A stretch of 64,000 nucleotides of DNA from Jeotgalibacillus soli (GTDB taxonomy: Bacteria; Bacillota; Bacilli; Bacillales; Jeotgalibacillaceae). The stretch lies in contig NZ_JXRP01000017.1 in assembly GCF_000829435.1 (NCBI RefSeq), positions 224,508-288,507 of the forward strand, in the 5' to 3' direction. Positions 1-8,566 of the stretch are shown here, piece by piece; position 1 is the first letter of the stretch, and every line of letters starts with the position of its first letter. The position numbers and the translations under genes were made by a program. The notes under the pieces were generated by a model. That model worked only from the letters and a program-made list of their open reading frames with translations. It had not been told where the DNA came from and made no database searches.

Positions 1-8
1 TCCTGTTA

Positions 9-563
9 TTACTCATTTTTTTTCCATGCAGTATATGTGGAGGGACGAAGGTTTTTAACATGCATCAAAAATTCATCTGATACTCCGAATTTTTTTAGTC
101 CTTTTAATAGCTTTGTCGGAGAAGAAGATCTAGAGGTAAAGGCTCTTTTATGATCAATGACCTTTAAATTCCCTTCTTCATTAATTAAAATATGGCGTAT
201 TTCAGCATCTTTTCGGGTGAAACCTATTTTTGATAGATCATCCAGCATAAGTAAAATTTTTTCGGCTAATTCTTCTGATAGCTTCCGTTCTCTTTTTAAA
301 AGTCTAGCTAGTGAAATTCCTCTAATATACTCCATAACGATATAGTTCTCTCCATATTCATAAAGGTGTGGAATAACTGGAGATTCTTGACCTGCTTGCA
401 GTGCTTCTAGTTCTTTTTGTTGTGTTTCTTTCTTGAAAAAATATTTTACGCATTTATCAGAAGTTAGCTGATAAACCTCTCCATCTTTTCCATCCCCAAT
501 AAGCGTGTAGTCCACCAATTCATTTTTATCAATTTCTAAGCTGCCTTTAAAATACATATTCAT
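9..563 (-). CDS. Small protein-kinase-like protein (YrzF/YbdM type)
   Basis: This 184-residue protein reads as a minimal serine/threonine protein kinase fold. A glycine-rich loop (GDGKDGEVY, residues 23-31), a lysine in CVKYFF (about 40), a hinge (YIVMEYIRG, 74-82), a catalytic-loop-like DAEIRHILIN (119-128) and an IDHKRAF segment (136-142) in place of DFG appear in order. Short kinases of this kind occur in Bacillus (YrzF, YbdM). The HRD and DFG motifs are divergent, so activity is not assured. The start is supported by AGGAGTG upstream. It is oriented away from the next gene, so it is probably monocistronic. The family assignment comes from motif order only. Confidence 0.7.
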   Translation of the reverse strand: MNMYFKGSLEIDKNELVDYTLIGDGKDGEVYQLTSDKCVKYFFKKETQQKELEALQAGQESPVIPHLYEYGENYIVMEYIRGISLARLLKRERKLSEELAEKILLMLDDLSKIGFTRKDAEIRHILINEEGNLKVIDHKRAFTSRSSSPTKLLKGLKKFGVSDEFLMHVKNLRPSTYTAWKKNE

Positions 564-751
564 GCTTTATCACTCCTATGATTAAGTAATCATCTTATTT
601 GTATATTATGGAGATTATTTCTGAGGTGGAACACAGACAAAGATATAATTATAAGATGTAAGACAAGGTGATCAAACTCACTTTTTGTATTTTTTAAATG
701 GTTTAGATGCGCTGTTAGCCGTTATTAGAACAAGACACACGAGTGGAGAGG

Positions 752-1238
752 ATGGGGGGTAAAACGTTACTTATTGGGGTTTATTTTTACTGCTTTTTTA
801 CTCATTAGCGGGTGCAGTCCAGAGGAGTCAACGAGGAAGGAATCAGAGAAAGCAGCAGAAGATACAGCGTCGGAAATAGCAGAGGAAGTAACAGAAGCAA
901 TGGAGGAAACTTTAGACGGTGGTGAACTGATCTTTGGCAATGAAGGGAATATAAATGAAATTACAGTTAAAACAAATTCCTTTACTCTTGATGATAGGGT
1001 TATTATCGAACGATTCTCAGCAGAGACCTTTGGCTCCACTTCTTTGGATATTGTAGTAGTTTAGACGATTAGTGATACAGAAGAAATTATCGTTATCGGT
1101 GCTTGGGAAGAAATTGTAAACCCTTCATGGAACTCATTGATGGTTGAAATCTATAATCCTGGTGTTACAGGGGACTATATTTTTAGAATCTATAAAGACA
1201 ATGTTCTTCTGGGTGAAGATTTGTTTTCTGTGCAATAA
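752..1238 (+). pseudogene. Broken lipoprotein gene
   Basis: The open frame runs from TTG 774 to a TAG at 1062-1064 and carries a lipobox (LLISGCS) followed by an acidic Glu/Ser-rich linker. After the TAG the same frame continues for 57 further sense codons to TAA 1236-1238 (ending DLFSVQ), so the TAG interrupts one gene. The 5' end is also abnormal. The signal peptide would be completed by in-frame codons reading VKRYLL upstream of TTG 774, but no start codon is there: ATG 752 is out of frame by one base across a six-G run (754-759), and the in-frame codon 759-761 is GTA where GTG would be natural. The full protein would be a roughly 150-residue secreted lipoprotein with a beta-rich C-terminus, of unknown function. 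Two independent lesions argue for a pseudogene. Confidence 0.65.
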
Positions 1239-1514
1239 GTATTAATAACACTGTGATATCATGGTGTTCATTTATTATTTTTATTTCATTAAAGCATCAG
1301 TTCATCTGCTATTTTTTTTGAAGTATTTATTTCTATCGGATCATGATTTAATCAAAATGGGGACAGCCTTGTTAAAGCATTTACCATCTAAGAATGATAT
1401 AAAGGGTTGATAAAACGCGGTAAAGATTATAAAGTTAGAGAGAAATGTAAAGAAAGTAAGGAAAAGAAGGAATGTTTAATATTCTTTACATTCAATTATT
1501 GGGAGGTGTTTCAA

Positions 1515-1742
1515 GTGGACATTTCAACGATCAGCACGAAAGGCCAGGTAACCATTCCTAAGAAAATCAGACAGCGGTTAATGCTTCGCGATGGTGATCA
1601 AATTGCTTTCATAGAAGAAAATGGTTTTATTATCATGACTAAAGCTGACTTGGCCTCCTTACATGAAATTCAAGACATTATCAGTGATCATAAATTTAAA
1701 GAAATAATAGCGAAAGTTAGAAGGACAAATAATAATCCTTAG
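1515..1742 (+). CDS. AbrB/MazE-type DNA-binding regulator
   Basis: The 75-residue product opens with DISTISTKGQVTIPKKIRQ, the signature of the AbrB/MazE/SpoVT swapped-hairpin DNA-binding domain, followed by a short helical tail (LASLHEIQDIISDHKFKEII). GTG 1515 is chosen because GGGAGGTG lies at a suitable distance; longer in-frame extensions lack such a site. It lies 13 bp upstream of khtT, so it is probably cotranscribed with the antiporter genes and may regulate them. No toxin gene is adjacent, so an antitoxin role is unlikely. The family is clear; the target is inferred from position only. Confidence 0.8.
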   Translation: MDISTISTKGQVTIPKKIRQRLMLRDGDQIAFIEENGFIIMTKADLASLHEIQDIISDHKFKEIIAKVRRTNNNP

Positions 1743-1755
1743 GGGGATAAATAGA

Positions 1756-2253
1756 ATGGAAATTAAAGAATCGGAATTGCCTGGAATTGGAAGGAAATTT
1801 GAAATCATTAACGCGAACGAGGATAAAGTGGTTATTATCATTCATGAAAATGGCCGCCGAGAAATTTATCATTTTGATGATGATGATTATGAGGAAAGCA
1901 TTTCTGGAGTGTCATTCAATGACAATGAATCAAGACAAATAGCTGCCATTCTAGGGGGAATGGTATACAAGCCAACAGCGTTAGAATCAGTAGAAATAGC
2001 ATTTGATGACTTGATTATCGAGTGGCATAAAATAGAAGATGGTACAGCTGTTGTTGATCGTTTAATCGGTGAAATCGATATTCGAAATAATTACAGTATC
2101 AACGTCATTGCTATAATTAAAAAAGACAAGAAAAAATTATTAAGCCCAGGGCCTGATTCAAAAATTGAAGCAGGGGATGTAATGGTTATATCTGGTGAAA
2201 GAAAGGATATAAAAAGGATCATTACTGAATTGTTGTCAAAGAAAGGGGGCTAA
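1756..2253 (+). CDS. khtT: K+/H+ antiporter regulatory subunit KhtT
   Basis: This 165-residue protein has an N-terminal KhtT-type domain (ELPGIGRKFEI, residues 7-17) and a C-terminal TrkA-C/RCK-C domain (about 80-160; AGDVMVISGE). In B. subtilis KhtT (YhaT) is the cytosolic regulator of the membrane antiporter KhtU. A strong site (AGGGGGAT) precedes ATG 1756, and khtU begins 4 bp after the stop, the usual paired arrangement. It is expected to gate potassium efflux in response to nucleotides and pH. Length matches the family. Confidence 0.88.
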   Translation: MEIKESELPGIGRKFEIINANEDKVVIIIHENGRREIYHFDDDDYEESISGVSFNDNESRQIAAILGGMVYKPTALESVEIAFDDLIIEWHKIEDGTAVVDRLIGEIDIRNNYSINVIAIIKKDKKKLLSPGPDSKIEAGDVMVISGERKDIKRIITELLSKKGG

Positions 2254-2257
2254 GCGA

Positions 2258-3469
2258 TTGGAGCATTTGATATTAGAGATTGGTACCGCTCTGGTACTCA
2301 TTGCTGGAACAGCAATTCTAGCATCTAAATTAAATTTTTCAATTATCCCTTTTCTAATCGTGCTGGGGATGGTGGTTGGTCCTCATGCCCCAACCTTTGG
2401 CGTTATTGACCTGACTTTTATTAATAGTGAACCTTTCATTGATCTTCTTGGAAGAATCGGTGTATTGTTTTTATTATTTTACCTGGGATTGGAATTTTCA
2501 GTAGGGAAGTTGATAAAGTCCGGCAAGTCCATTGTTACTGGCGGAACTATCTATATTGCCATTAACTTCTCGCTAGGCTTTTTATATGCATTAATTTTAG
2601 ACTTTCCTATTCAGGAAGTATTAATCATTACAGGTATTATTACCATATCTTCTAGTGCGATTGTTGCTAAGGTTTTAGTTGACTTAAGAAGAACGGGAAA
2701 TGCAGAAACTGAATTAATATTAGGCATTATCATGTTTGAGGATATTTTCCTGGCTGTTTATTTATCTGTTATCTCTGGCTTAATTTTAGGTGATTCCTCT
2801 TCATTAGGGGGAATTTTATTATCAATGCTTACTGCATTAGGTTACATGCTTCTTTTCCTTGCAATCGCTAGAAAAGCTACTCCGATTTTGAATAAGCTGC
2901 TCAAAATTACATCCGATGAAACGTTTATTCTTGTGGTCTTTGCAGCTCTTTTCTTTATAGCAGGCTTTTCAGAAACCATTCACGTTGCTGAAGCAATTGG
3001 AGCACTTCTGCTCGGGCTTGTGTTTAGTGAAACGGAACAAGGCAGCAGAATAGAGAAGCTTGTCATTCCATTCAGAGATTTTTTCGGCGCCATCTTCTTT
3101 TTTAGTTTCGGTTTAAGCATCGATCCTCTGTCGCTGACGGGAGCGGTTTGGATGGCTTTGGGTGCTGTAGTCATTACCATAATTGGGAACTTCACGGCTG
3201 GTATGATTGCCGGCAGAAGAGCGGGACTTTCTCATAAGGCATCAACCAATATTGGTTTAACCATTGTATCTCGTGGAGAATTCTCTATCATCATGGCGAA
3301 TCTTGCACTTACAGGTGGTCTGATGAGTGTCCTGCAGCCATTCGCAGCTGTTTATGTATTAATTCTCGCAATTCTCGGGCCCATTTTAACAAAAGAATCC
3401 AAAAATATTTATAAAATCCTGAATAAAGTAATGAAATGGTCGCCGCCTAGCAAGCAGCGTCAAACCTAA
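2258..3469 (+). CDS. khtU: K+/H+ antiporter membrane subunit KhtU
   Basis: This 403-residue polytopic membrane protein belongs to the CPA2 cation/proton antiporter family (Na_H_exchanger Pfam type). It has about 12 hydrophobic segments, the conserved LLFYLGLEFS region near residues 71-80, and ISSSAIVAKVL around 127-137. It lacks the cytosolic RCK domain of KefB/C-type relatives, consistent with a separate subunit, KhtT, encoded immediately upstream. TTG 2258 is the likely start, with AAAGGGGGC upstream. It should extrude K+ (or NH4+) in exchange for protons. A strong hairpin follows the stop and ends the operon. Confidence 0.88.
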   Translation: MEHLILEIGTALVLIAGTAILASKLNFSIIPFLIVLGMVVGPHAPTFGVIDLTFINSEPFIDLLGRIGVLFLLFYLGLEFSVGKLIKSGKSIVTGGTIYIAINFSLGFLYALILDFPIQEVLIITGIITISSSAIVAKVLVDLRRTGNAETELILGIIMFEDIFLAVYLSVISGLILGDSSSLGGILLSMLTALGYMLLFLAIARKATPILNKLLKITSDETFILVVFAALFFIAGFSETIHVAEAIGALLLGLVFSETEQGSRIEKLVIPFRDFFGAIFFFSFGLSIDPLSLTGAVWMALGAVVITIIGNFTAGMIAGRRAGLSHKASTNIGLTIVSRGEFSIIMANLALTGGLMSVLQPFAAVYVLILAILGPILTKESKNIYKILNKVMKWSPPSKQRQT

Positions 3470-3480
3470 TCAAAAACAAA

Positions 3481-3525
3481 CGGTCAGGAATTTAAGGTGA
3501 AATACTTAAATTCCTGACCGTTTTT
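3481..3525 (+). terminator. Intrinsic terminator after khtU
   Basis: A perfect 16-bp stem (arms 3481-3496 and 3505-3520) with an 8-base loop is followed by TTTTT. The A-run on the other side suggests it may also serve the converging DUF5362-like remnant. Confidence 0.9.
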
Positions 3526-3532
3526 CATTTCA

Positions 3533-3948
3533 TCAACAAAAGCAGTTGTTGTAAAGAAGAGTTTCACGAAAAATATTCGTCAGGGTAAAGAAGATAACAC
3601 TGTATACGAGTATACTGATAAGTCCGAGGAGGATTGCTGCTGCGAGAAGGATGAATTGAAACAGGTGATATTATCCAAACGTTTCTTTCGTCAATAAATC
3701 TGCTTCCCGGTTGCCATCTTTGGCAGATCCCGCGTAGTCCGCCGCTTTGTATAATAGGTAGCCTAAATAAAATTGGATCACTCCGGGAATGGCATCAACT
3801 ACAAAAGCAAAAAGTCCAAAAATCGCCGCAAGCGTCCCGCCGATCATTAGTAATATACCAATCCATTTCCCATTGAAGTAATTCTTGATAAGGCCTGTGA
3901 CTCCCTGGAAGACACAACGTAATCATGATTATTAGTCTGTTCTTCCAT
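3533..3948 (-). pseudogene. Disrupted DUF5362-like membrane protein
   Basis: On the minus strand ATG 3946-3948 follows a perfect GGAGGT site and encodes MEEQTNNHDYVV. One base is then missing near 3910-3918, and the protein continues in another frame as a glycine-rich membrane protein (GKWIGILLMIGGTLAA, then FVVDAIPGVIQFYLGYLLY). That frame stops at TAA 3671-3673 but resumes with a further hydrophobic helix (LFQFILLAAAILL) up to TGA 3533-3535. The layout resembles the DUF5362 small membrane proteins of Bacillus, whose second half is such a hydrophobic segment. One frameshift plus one in-frame stop make it a pseudogene. Function of the intact family is unknown; the family match is from memory of its pattern. 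Confidence 0.6.
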
Positions 3949-4286
3949 TTCCTTACCTCCAATTAATAAAAAGAATGGTCTTTTTGATATGCCCCTTTCT
4001 TGAGTGTCTGACATACATAGCTAAATATTTATAGGTAGATGAGCTTATAGTGTATTTTAGTTCATCAACCATGCTGATATTATAAATATTCAAAAATATC
4101 CTTTTTATTATGGATGTTAGATTAATCAATGATAATGTGATAACAAATTTTTTCAGTTTTCAATCAATATCATGTATGATACGCTTAGATTATCAGGATT
4201 TACCAATTTGTTTAAGGACTAATTGTTGAATGAACTGCGACTAAATGATGGAGATGCTGTATCTCGACTAATAGAGGAGGATTAAG
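3949..4286. other. Gene-free interval
   Basis: This 338-bp AT-rich stretch lies between the divergent DUF5362-like remnant and the L7/L12-like gene. No coding pattern, RNA structure or repeat was recognised. It presumably holds promoters for both flanks. Confidence 0.5.
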
Positions 4287-4562
4287 ATGGAAAATACTTT
4301 CATAGACATTGTATTGATAGTCATAGTAATTTATTTGCTTTTTAAGGTTACTAGACTTGAAGAGCATATCAAATACATGAAAAATAAGTTAGTTAATATA
4401 TCTAGTGAAGCGGAAGTTCCTGAAGCGATAAATAATGAATTGAGAAAACTTTTAAAAGAAGGCAAGGATGTTAAAGCAGTTAAAGAGGCGAGAGTCGCTT
4501 TAGGACTATCATTACTAGAGGCTAAACAACACATTGATGCACTTAAATCAGAGAATAAATAG
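4287..4562 (+). CDS. Membrane-anchored protein with L7/L12-like C-terminal domain
   Basis: The 91-residue product has one N-terminal transmembrane helix (FIDIVLIVIVIYLLF, residues 5-19), a short coiled segment, and a C-terminal region KAVKEARVALGLSLLEAKQHID that resembles the C-terminal domain of ribosomal protein L7/L12 (pattern K-x-I-K-x-V-R-x-x-x-G-L-x-L-K-E-A-K). Such hybrids exist as uncharacterised small proteins in Bacillaceae. A GAGGAGG site precedes ATG 4287. It stands alone between an empty interval and the acyl-CoA dehydrogenase gene. The function is unknown; the domain resemblance is visible in sequence. Confidence 0.65.
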   Translation: MENTFIDIVLIVIVIYLLFKVTRLEEHIKYMKNKLVNISSEAEVPEAINNELRKLLKEGKDVKAVKEARVALGLSLLEAKQHIDALKSENK

Positions 4563-4752
4563 CTGAAATTGCCAAAGGCTGCAGTAGGGTAGTCTTTTTC
4601 TTTTTGTGAAAAATCATTAATAATGTGTAATAGAGATGTTGATGAAAATAGCTCTATTAACAGTCTTATTTGCATTCTCGAGTTAACGTATTGGAATTGC
4701 GCATAAACCTAATGTAGACTTATACCATTACAATATTACAGGGAGTGTTTTT

Positions 4753-5916
4753 ATGAATTACTTCGTTAGAACGTGTGATCAACAGAGAATGATTGATCAG
4801 CTTACCCCATTGATTCCAGTATTTCAAAAAAGGGAAGCTTTATTAGATAAGAGAAATGCATATCCTGTTCAAAATATAGAGGATTTAAAAAAGCTTCAAT
4901 ACCACACACTTACGCTTCCAGCTGAATTCGGCGGACAAGGCAAGGGCTTATATGAATATATTCTCATGCAGGAACTAATTGCAAAAGGTTGCGGAGCAAC
5001 GGCGCTCTCCATTGGATGGCATGTTGGGACAATATTGGAATTTAATGAAAACAGACATTGGAATGAAGACGTTACAAAATGGCTGGTTGAAGAAATAAAA
5101 AACGGAGCGCTTATCAATGCTGCTGCGACTGAAAGGGATGCAGGCAGTCCGACTCGTGGTGCATTGCCTCGTACTACAGCTGCTCTGTCTGGAGATGAAT
5201 GGGTGATCAAGGGAGAGAAAACGTACACATCTCTTGCTCCTTTAATTGATTACTTTTTTGTTACTGCCACTATTGACGGAACAGAAGAGGCAGCGATGTT
5301 TGTTATCCCTGCTAAATCGAAAGGGGTATCAATTCGGGAAACCTGGGATAGCGTGGCGATGCGCGGAACAGCCAGTCATGATCTAGTTCTAGAAGATGTT
5401 GTGATCCCAAGAGAGTATATGCTTAGAAAGCTTGATACAAAAGTAAAACCGTCTCCAGCTGGATGGCTTTTGCATATTCCAGCATGTTATATCGGGATTG
5501 CGGGTGCAGCACGCGATTATGCTGTGTCATTTGCTGCTTCTTACGTGCCGTCTTCGCTTGGGAAACCTATTGCAACGTTGCCTTCTATTAAGCACCAAAT
5601 CGGTGAAATGGAAATAAAGCTGCTTAGCGCTAGACAAGTATTATTTCATACCGCTTTACTTTATGAGGAAGCAAAAAACAAGGAACAAGTTAAGGAGCTT
5701 TTGCAATCGGCTAAAGTAATGGTAACCAATGCAGCCATTGAAATTGTTGATCTCGCTTTGCGTATTGTTGGCGCAAGATCGATGTCCGAATCGAACCCAA
5801 TGCATCGATATTATATGAATGTACGAATGGGACTCCATAACCCGCCAATGGAGGATATGGCAAAAATGAATCTCGCTGATACAGCGATTCGCTCTCTTCA
5901 GAATCAAGAAGGCTAA
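4753..5916 (+). CDS. Acyl-CoA dehydrogenase family protein (YdbM-like)
   Basis: This 387-residue protein has the acyl-CoA dehydrogenase layout: an N-terminal helical domain, a middle beta domain (AATERDAGSPTRG near residue 116, a variant of the FAD/substrate-binding TEPxAGSD loop; GEKTYTSLAP near 155), and a C-terminal four-helix domain ending RIVGARSMSESNPMHRYYMN (about 338-357). It matches the length and layout of B. subtilis YdbM, a predicted FAD-dependent dehydrogenase. The physiological substrate is unknown. No beta-oxidation genes are nearby, so a stand-alone oxidoreductase role is likely. AGGGAGTG precedes ATG 4753. Confidence 0.8.
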   Translation: MNYFVRTCDQQRMIDQLTPLIPVFQKREALLDKRNAYPVQNIEDLKKLQYHTLTLPAEFGGQGKGLYEYILMQELIAKGCGATALSIGWHVGTILEFNENRHWNEDVTKWLVEEIKNGALINAAATERDAGSPTRGALPRTTAALSGDEWVIKGEKTYTSLAPLIDYFFVTATIDGTEEAAMFVIPAKSKGVSIRETWDSVAMRGTASHDLVLEDVVIPREYMLRKLDTKVKPSPAGWLLHIPACYIGIAGAARDYAVSFAASYVPSSLGKPIATLPSIKHQIGEMEIKLLSARQVLFHTALLYEEAKNKEQVKELLQSAKVMVTNAAIEIVDLALRIVGARSMSESNPMHRYYMNVRMGLHNPPMEDMAKMNLADTAIRSLQNQEG

Positions 5917-6011
5917 TTGTAAAAAGAGAAAGGATGAATATGAACATAAAGAGCTTAAGCGCCTAGTTGTCTTTTCGAACTATATCAGATAGATAGTAGA
6001 GGAGTGATAGG

Positions 6012-6905
6012 ATGGCGAAGATTGGGATCGATTTAGGTGGAACAAAACTTAGAGCAGCAGTACTTTCTGAAGAATTTGAGGTTGTGGAATGGTTTGAAAG
6101 TCTTTCTGAGGTTCAAAGAGGACCTGCACATACGATTGCTCTCATGATTTCTATGATTCATCAAGGGATGGAAAAGCACTCTATTTCAGGAATCGGCATT
6201 GGTGCACCGGGACCTTTGGACAACAAAAAGGGTATTTTATTAGAATCACCTAATTTTCCTGGCTGGAAAGAGGTTTCAATTGTTGATGAGCTGAGTAATG
6301 TTTTTTCATTACCAATTCAATTAAATAATGATGCTCAAGCTGCGGCTCTTGCTGAAGCCATTAAAGGAAATGGCAAAGGATATGAAAGTGTATGGTACAC
6401 CACGGTCAGTACGGGAATCGGCTCTGGCTTTGTTATTAATGAAAGGTTGTTTAGTGGAGCAGCAGGGTGTGCAGGTGAAATAGGGAATATGATAATCCAA
6501 CCTGGTGGAAGAGAACAATCGAATTTAAATGCTGGGGCGCTTGAAGCGTATGCGAGCGGAACGGCAATCGGTGAAATTGCAAAAGAACGCTATAATTGGC
6601 AGGGCGGAGCTGCTGAAGTAATGGAAAGAGCTATAAAGGGGAACGCAGAAGCAATCGGCTTAGTAGATGAGACAATTGGAGCTCTTGCGATTGGGATTGC
6701 AAATATTGTTCATACAATTAATCCAGCTGTGTTCGTTATTGGTGGAGGTGTCATGAAGCACCATGATTATTTGCTGCCTCTTCTTCGCCACAAGACCATC
6801 CCACTATTATACCCGAGTATGGTGAGCTCCTTTAAGCTGGTTCCGGCGGCTCTGCAAGAGGAGGCTGGGGTAATCGGAGCGGCTTTGTTAGTGAATCATA
6901 GCTAA
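6012..6905 (+). CDS. ROK-family sugar kinase lacking the zinc motif
   Basis: The 297-residue protein starts with the phosphate-binding motif IGIDLGGTKLRAAV (residues 4-17) and has GIGIGAPGPLD (about 61-71), the catalytic-region LNNDAQAAALAEA (98-110) and the second phosphate loop STGIGSGFVINERLFSGAAG (132-151). These mark the ROK glucokinase/N-acetylsugar-kinase family. The zinc-binding CxCGxxGC usually found before LE(A/S)Y is replaced by REQSNLNAGALEAY, so this is a non-zinc variant. It is likely to phosphorylate a hexose or amino sugar in the cytosol. The small membrane-protein gene 27 bp downstream probably shares its transcript. GGAGTGATAGG precedes ATG 6012. Confidence 0.82.
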   Translation: MAKIGIDLGGTKLRAAVLSEEFEVVEWFESLSEVQRGPAHTIALMISMIHQGMEKHSISGIGIGAPGPLDNKKGILLESPNFPGWKEVSIVDELSNVFSLPIQLNNDAQAAALAEAIKGNGKGYESVWYTTVSTGIGSGFVINERLFSGAAGCAGEIGNMIIQPGGREQSNLNAGALEAYASGTAIGEIAKERYNWQGGAAEVMERAIKGNAEAIGLVDETIGALAIGIANIVHTINPAVFVIGGGVMKHHDYLLPLLRHKTIPLLYPSMVSSFKLVPAALQEEAGVIGAALLVNHS

Positions 6906-6932
6906 AATGAAGGTATTTTGGGAGGAGCTTTC

Positions 6933-7127
6933 ATGAATCCTTTGTTGGCAAGAATCGTACTTCTTTTGGTCTTAGGAATGCTCACATTAGCGGCTTTTGT
7001 GTTCTTTTTCTTTACGTTGTTTCAGGGGAGATGGTTTTTGTTTATGATAGCTGGATTGCTCATGATCTTTGGAGCTGTTTATTTTTCAAAAACAATTGGT
7101 TCGTTTTTTAAGCAAGGCAAGGATTAA
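6933..7127 (+). CDS. Small two-helix membrane protein
   Basis: ATG 6933 follows GGGAGGAGC at ideal spacing; the earlier TTG 6918 lies in the site itself. The 64-residue product has two hydrophobic helices (LARIVLLLVLGMLTLAAFVFFF, given here only as a landmark at residues 4-25, and FLFMIAGLLMIFGAVYF at about 36-52) and a basic end. It follows the ROK kinase gene closely and is ended by the next hairpin. No family was recognised. Confidence 0.65.
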   Translation: MNPLLARIVLLLVLGMLTLAAFVFFFFTLFQGRWFLFMIAGLLMIFGAVYFSKTIGSFFKQGKD

Positions 7128-7163
7128 CAAAGCTTAAAAAAACACAGGACCACCCTTATTAAT

Positions 7164-7201
7164 AAACAAGCTGCATCCATTTGATTGGATGCAGCTTGTT
7201 T
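7164..7201. terminator. Bidirectional terminator between convergent genes
   Basis: A perfect 16-bp stem (7164-7179 with 7186-7201) and 6-base loop sit between the converging ROK-kinase operon and the YeeE/YedE gene. Arms begin with AAA and end with TTT, so it can act in both directions. Confidence 0.85.
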
Positions 7202-7212
7202 TAAACGATTGG

Positions 7213-8472
7213 TTAACAGATTGTATCCTTTGGTTTAGGATTCGTTAATCCAAACAGAGGGCGGATAAATAAGGCAAGTCCTGTACCAAGCATGGCCATG
7301 ATCACCCAAACCCAGCCATGTAAGCTGAATGAAGAAATTCCTCCGAAATATGCGCCTATGTTACAGCCAAACGCAAGACGCGCTCCATATCCCATCAAAA
7401 GTCCGCCAATTATAGATCCAACGGCAATGCCGGGCTTGATTTTTTTCGGCTTGAAGGCTCCAGTAGCCGTTGCTGCAATAAAAGCACCGAGCATAATTCC
7501 AAAGTTCATAACACTTGTAGAGTCAGCAAGAACGGTTTGTGAAAGCTGTGCTGCATTATTGCCAGTCGTCCAGTAGCCCCAGCTTGACACGTCCACTCCA
7601 ACGAATTCTAATGCCTTTGAGCCCCATAGTGCAAAAGCAGATGTGATTCCCCAAGGATTTCCGCGAATGGTTAAGGTTAATGCGTTTAAAACGGCTAATA
7701 CAATGGCAGCTGTTAATAAAGGCCATGAGCCTCTAAACACTTTTTTCCATCCTGTTGTAGTAGGAAGAGGCTTCATGACAGGAGGATTTTTTCTTTTAGC
7801 ATACTGAACGAGTCCAAAGTATATAACGGCAAAAATGATCATTTGAACGGCCCATGCACCGAAAAATCCGAGATTTGTTGACTCGGCTAAAGAAAGTGGT
7901 GGAAGTGCCCATGTTTCTTCCATCCAGAAGGTAAAATGATAGGCACCAACAACAGAACCGATAATAAATCCTAATAGTGTGATCAGCATGGAGGATTGCC
8001 CTCCGCCGACACTATATAATGTACCAGATGCACAGCCGCTGCCCAATTGCATCCCGATTCCAAAAATAAAAGCACCAAATATTACGCTGATTCCAACAGG
8101 GGATACATATCCTGCCGGGGTTACGCCTGTAAAACTAAATCCAGTTCCAAGTATAAGTGCGAATAATGTAGTCGAAACAGCAAACATGACCATATGTGCT
8201 TGCAGTCCTTGAACATTTCCTACTGCCATAAGTCTGCGAAATGCTGAGGTAAAGCCAAATCGTGCATAAAGCAGCGTAAGTCCCAAGGCCATTCCAATTA
8301 TGTACAAAATACCTTGTGTCCACGTTGTCGTTGAAACAATTAGAACAAATAGAAAGATTGCTGCGATGATTCCTAATGTGACAAGCGGCTTTTGAATTGG
8401 ATTTAACGGTGCGACAACGGTCGTAGCGCCTTTTTTCCAATTGCTAGGAAGCATAGTTGAGTTTTGTGCCAT
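7213..8472 (-). CDS. YeeE/YedE-family thiosulfate/sulfur-compound transporter
   Basis: The 419-residue polytopic membrane protein carries the family's repeated glycine/cysteine signatures: GMQLGSGCASGTLYSVGGG (near residue 149) in the first half and RLAFGCNIGAYFGGISS (near 371) in the second. Such cysteines line the substrate path in TsuA-type thiosulfate importers. It is a two-lobed transporter for thiosulfate or a related sulfur (possibly selenium) compound. The linker between lobes (VQYAKRKNPP) is cytosolic and basic. No rhodanese or TusA gene is adjacent, so the exact substrate is open. Minus-strand start ATG is preceded by AAAAGAGGAG. Confidence 0.82.
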   Translation of the reverse strand: MAQNSTMLPSNWKKGATTVVAPLNPIQKPLVTLGIIAAIFLFVLIVSTTTWTQGILYIIGMALGLTLLYARFGFTSAFRRLMAVGNVQGLQAHMVMFAVSTTLFALILGTGFSFTGVTPAGYVSPVGISVIFGAFIFGIGMQLGSGCASGTLYSVGGGQSSMLITLLGFIIGSVVGAYHFTFWMEETWALPPLSLAESTNLGFFGAWAVQMIIFAVIYFGLVQYAKRKNPPVMKPLPTTTGWKKVFRGSWPLLTAAIVLAVLNALTLTIRGNPWGITSAFALWGSKALEFVGVDVSSWGYWTTGNNAAQLSQTVLADSTSVMNFGIMLGAFIAATATGAFKPKKIKPGIAVGSIIGGLLMGYGARLAFGCNIGAYFGGISSFSLHGWVWVIMAMLGTGLALFIRPLFGLTNPKPKDTIC

Positions 8473-8566
8473 TTTTTTCTCCTCTTTTCCGATAAGCTAA
8501 CTAAGTTTAAAAATTTAACACATTAAATCAAAAAATGAAAGAGTGAATGCTTGAATACTAAAAAAT

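Noticed and set aside
1247..1268. Imperfect palindrome AACACTGTGATATCATGGTGTT after the lipoprotein remnant
   Set aside because: Several mismatches and no clear T-run; too weak to call a terminator.
7292..7576. 94-codon plus-strand frame inside the YeeE/YedE gene
   Set aside because: Proline-rich shadow of a membrane-protein gene on the other strand.
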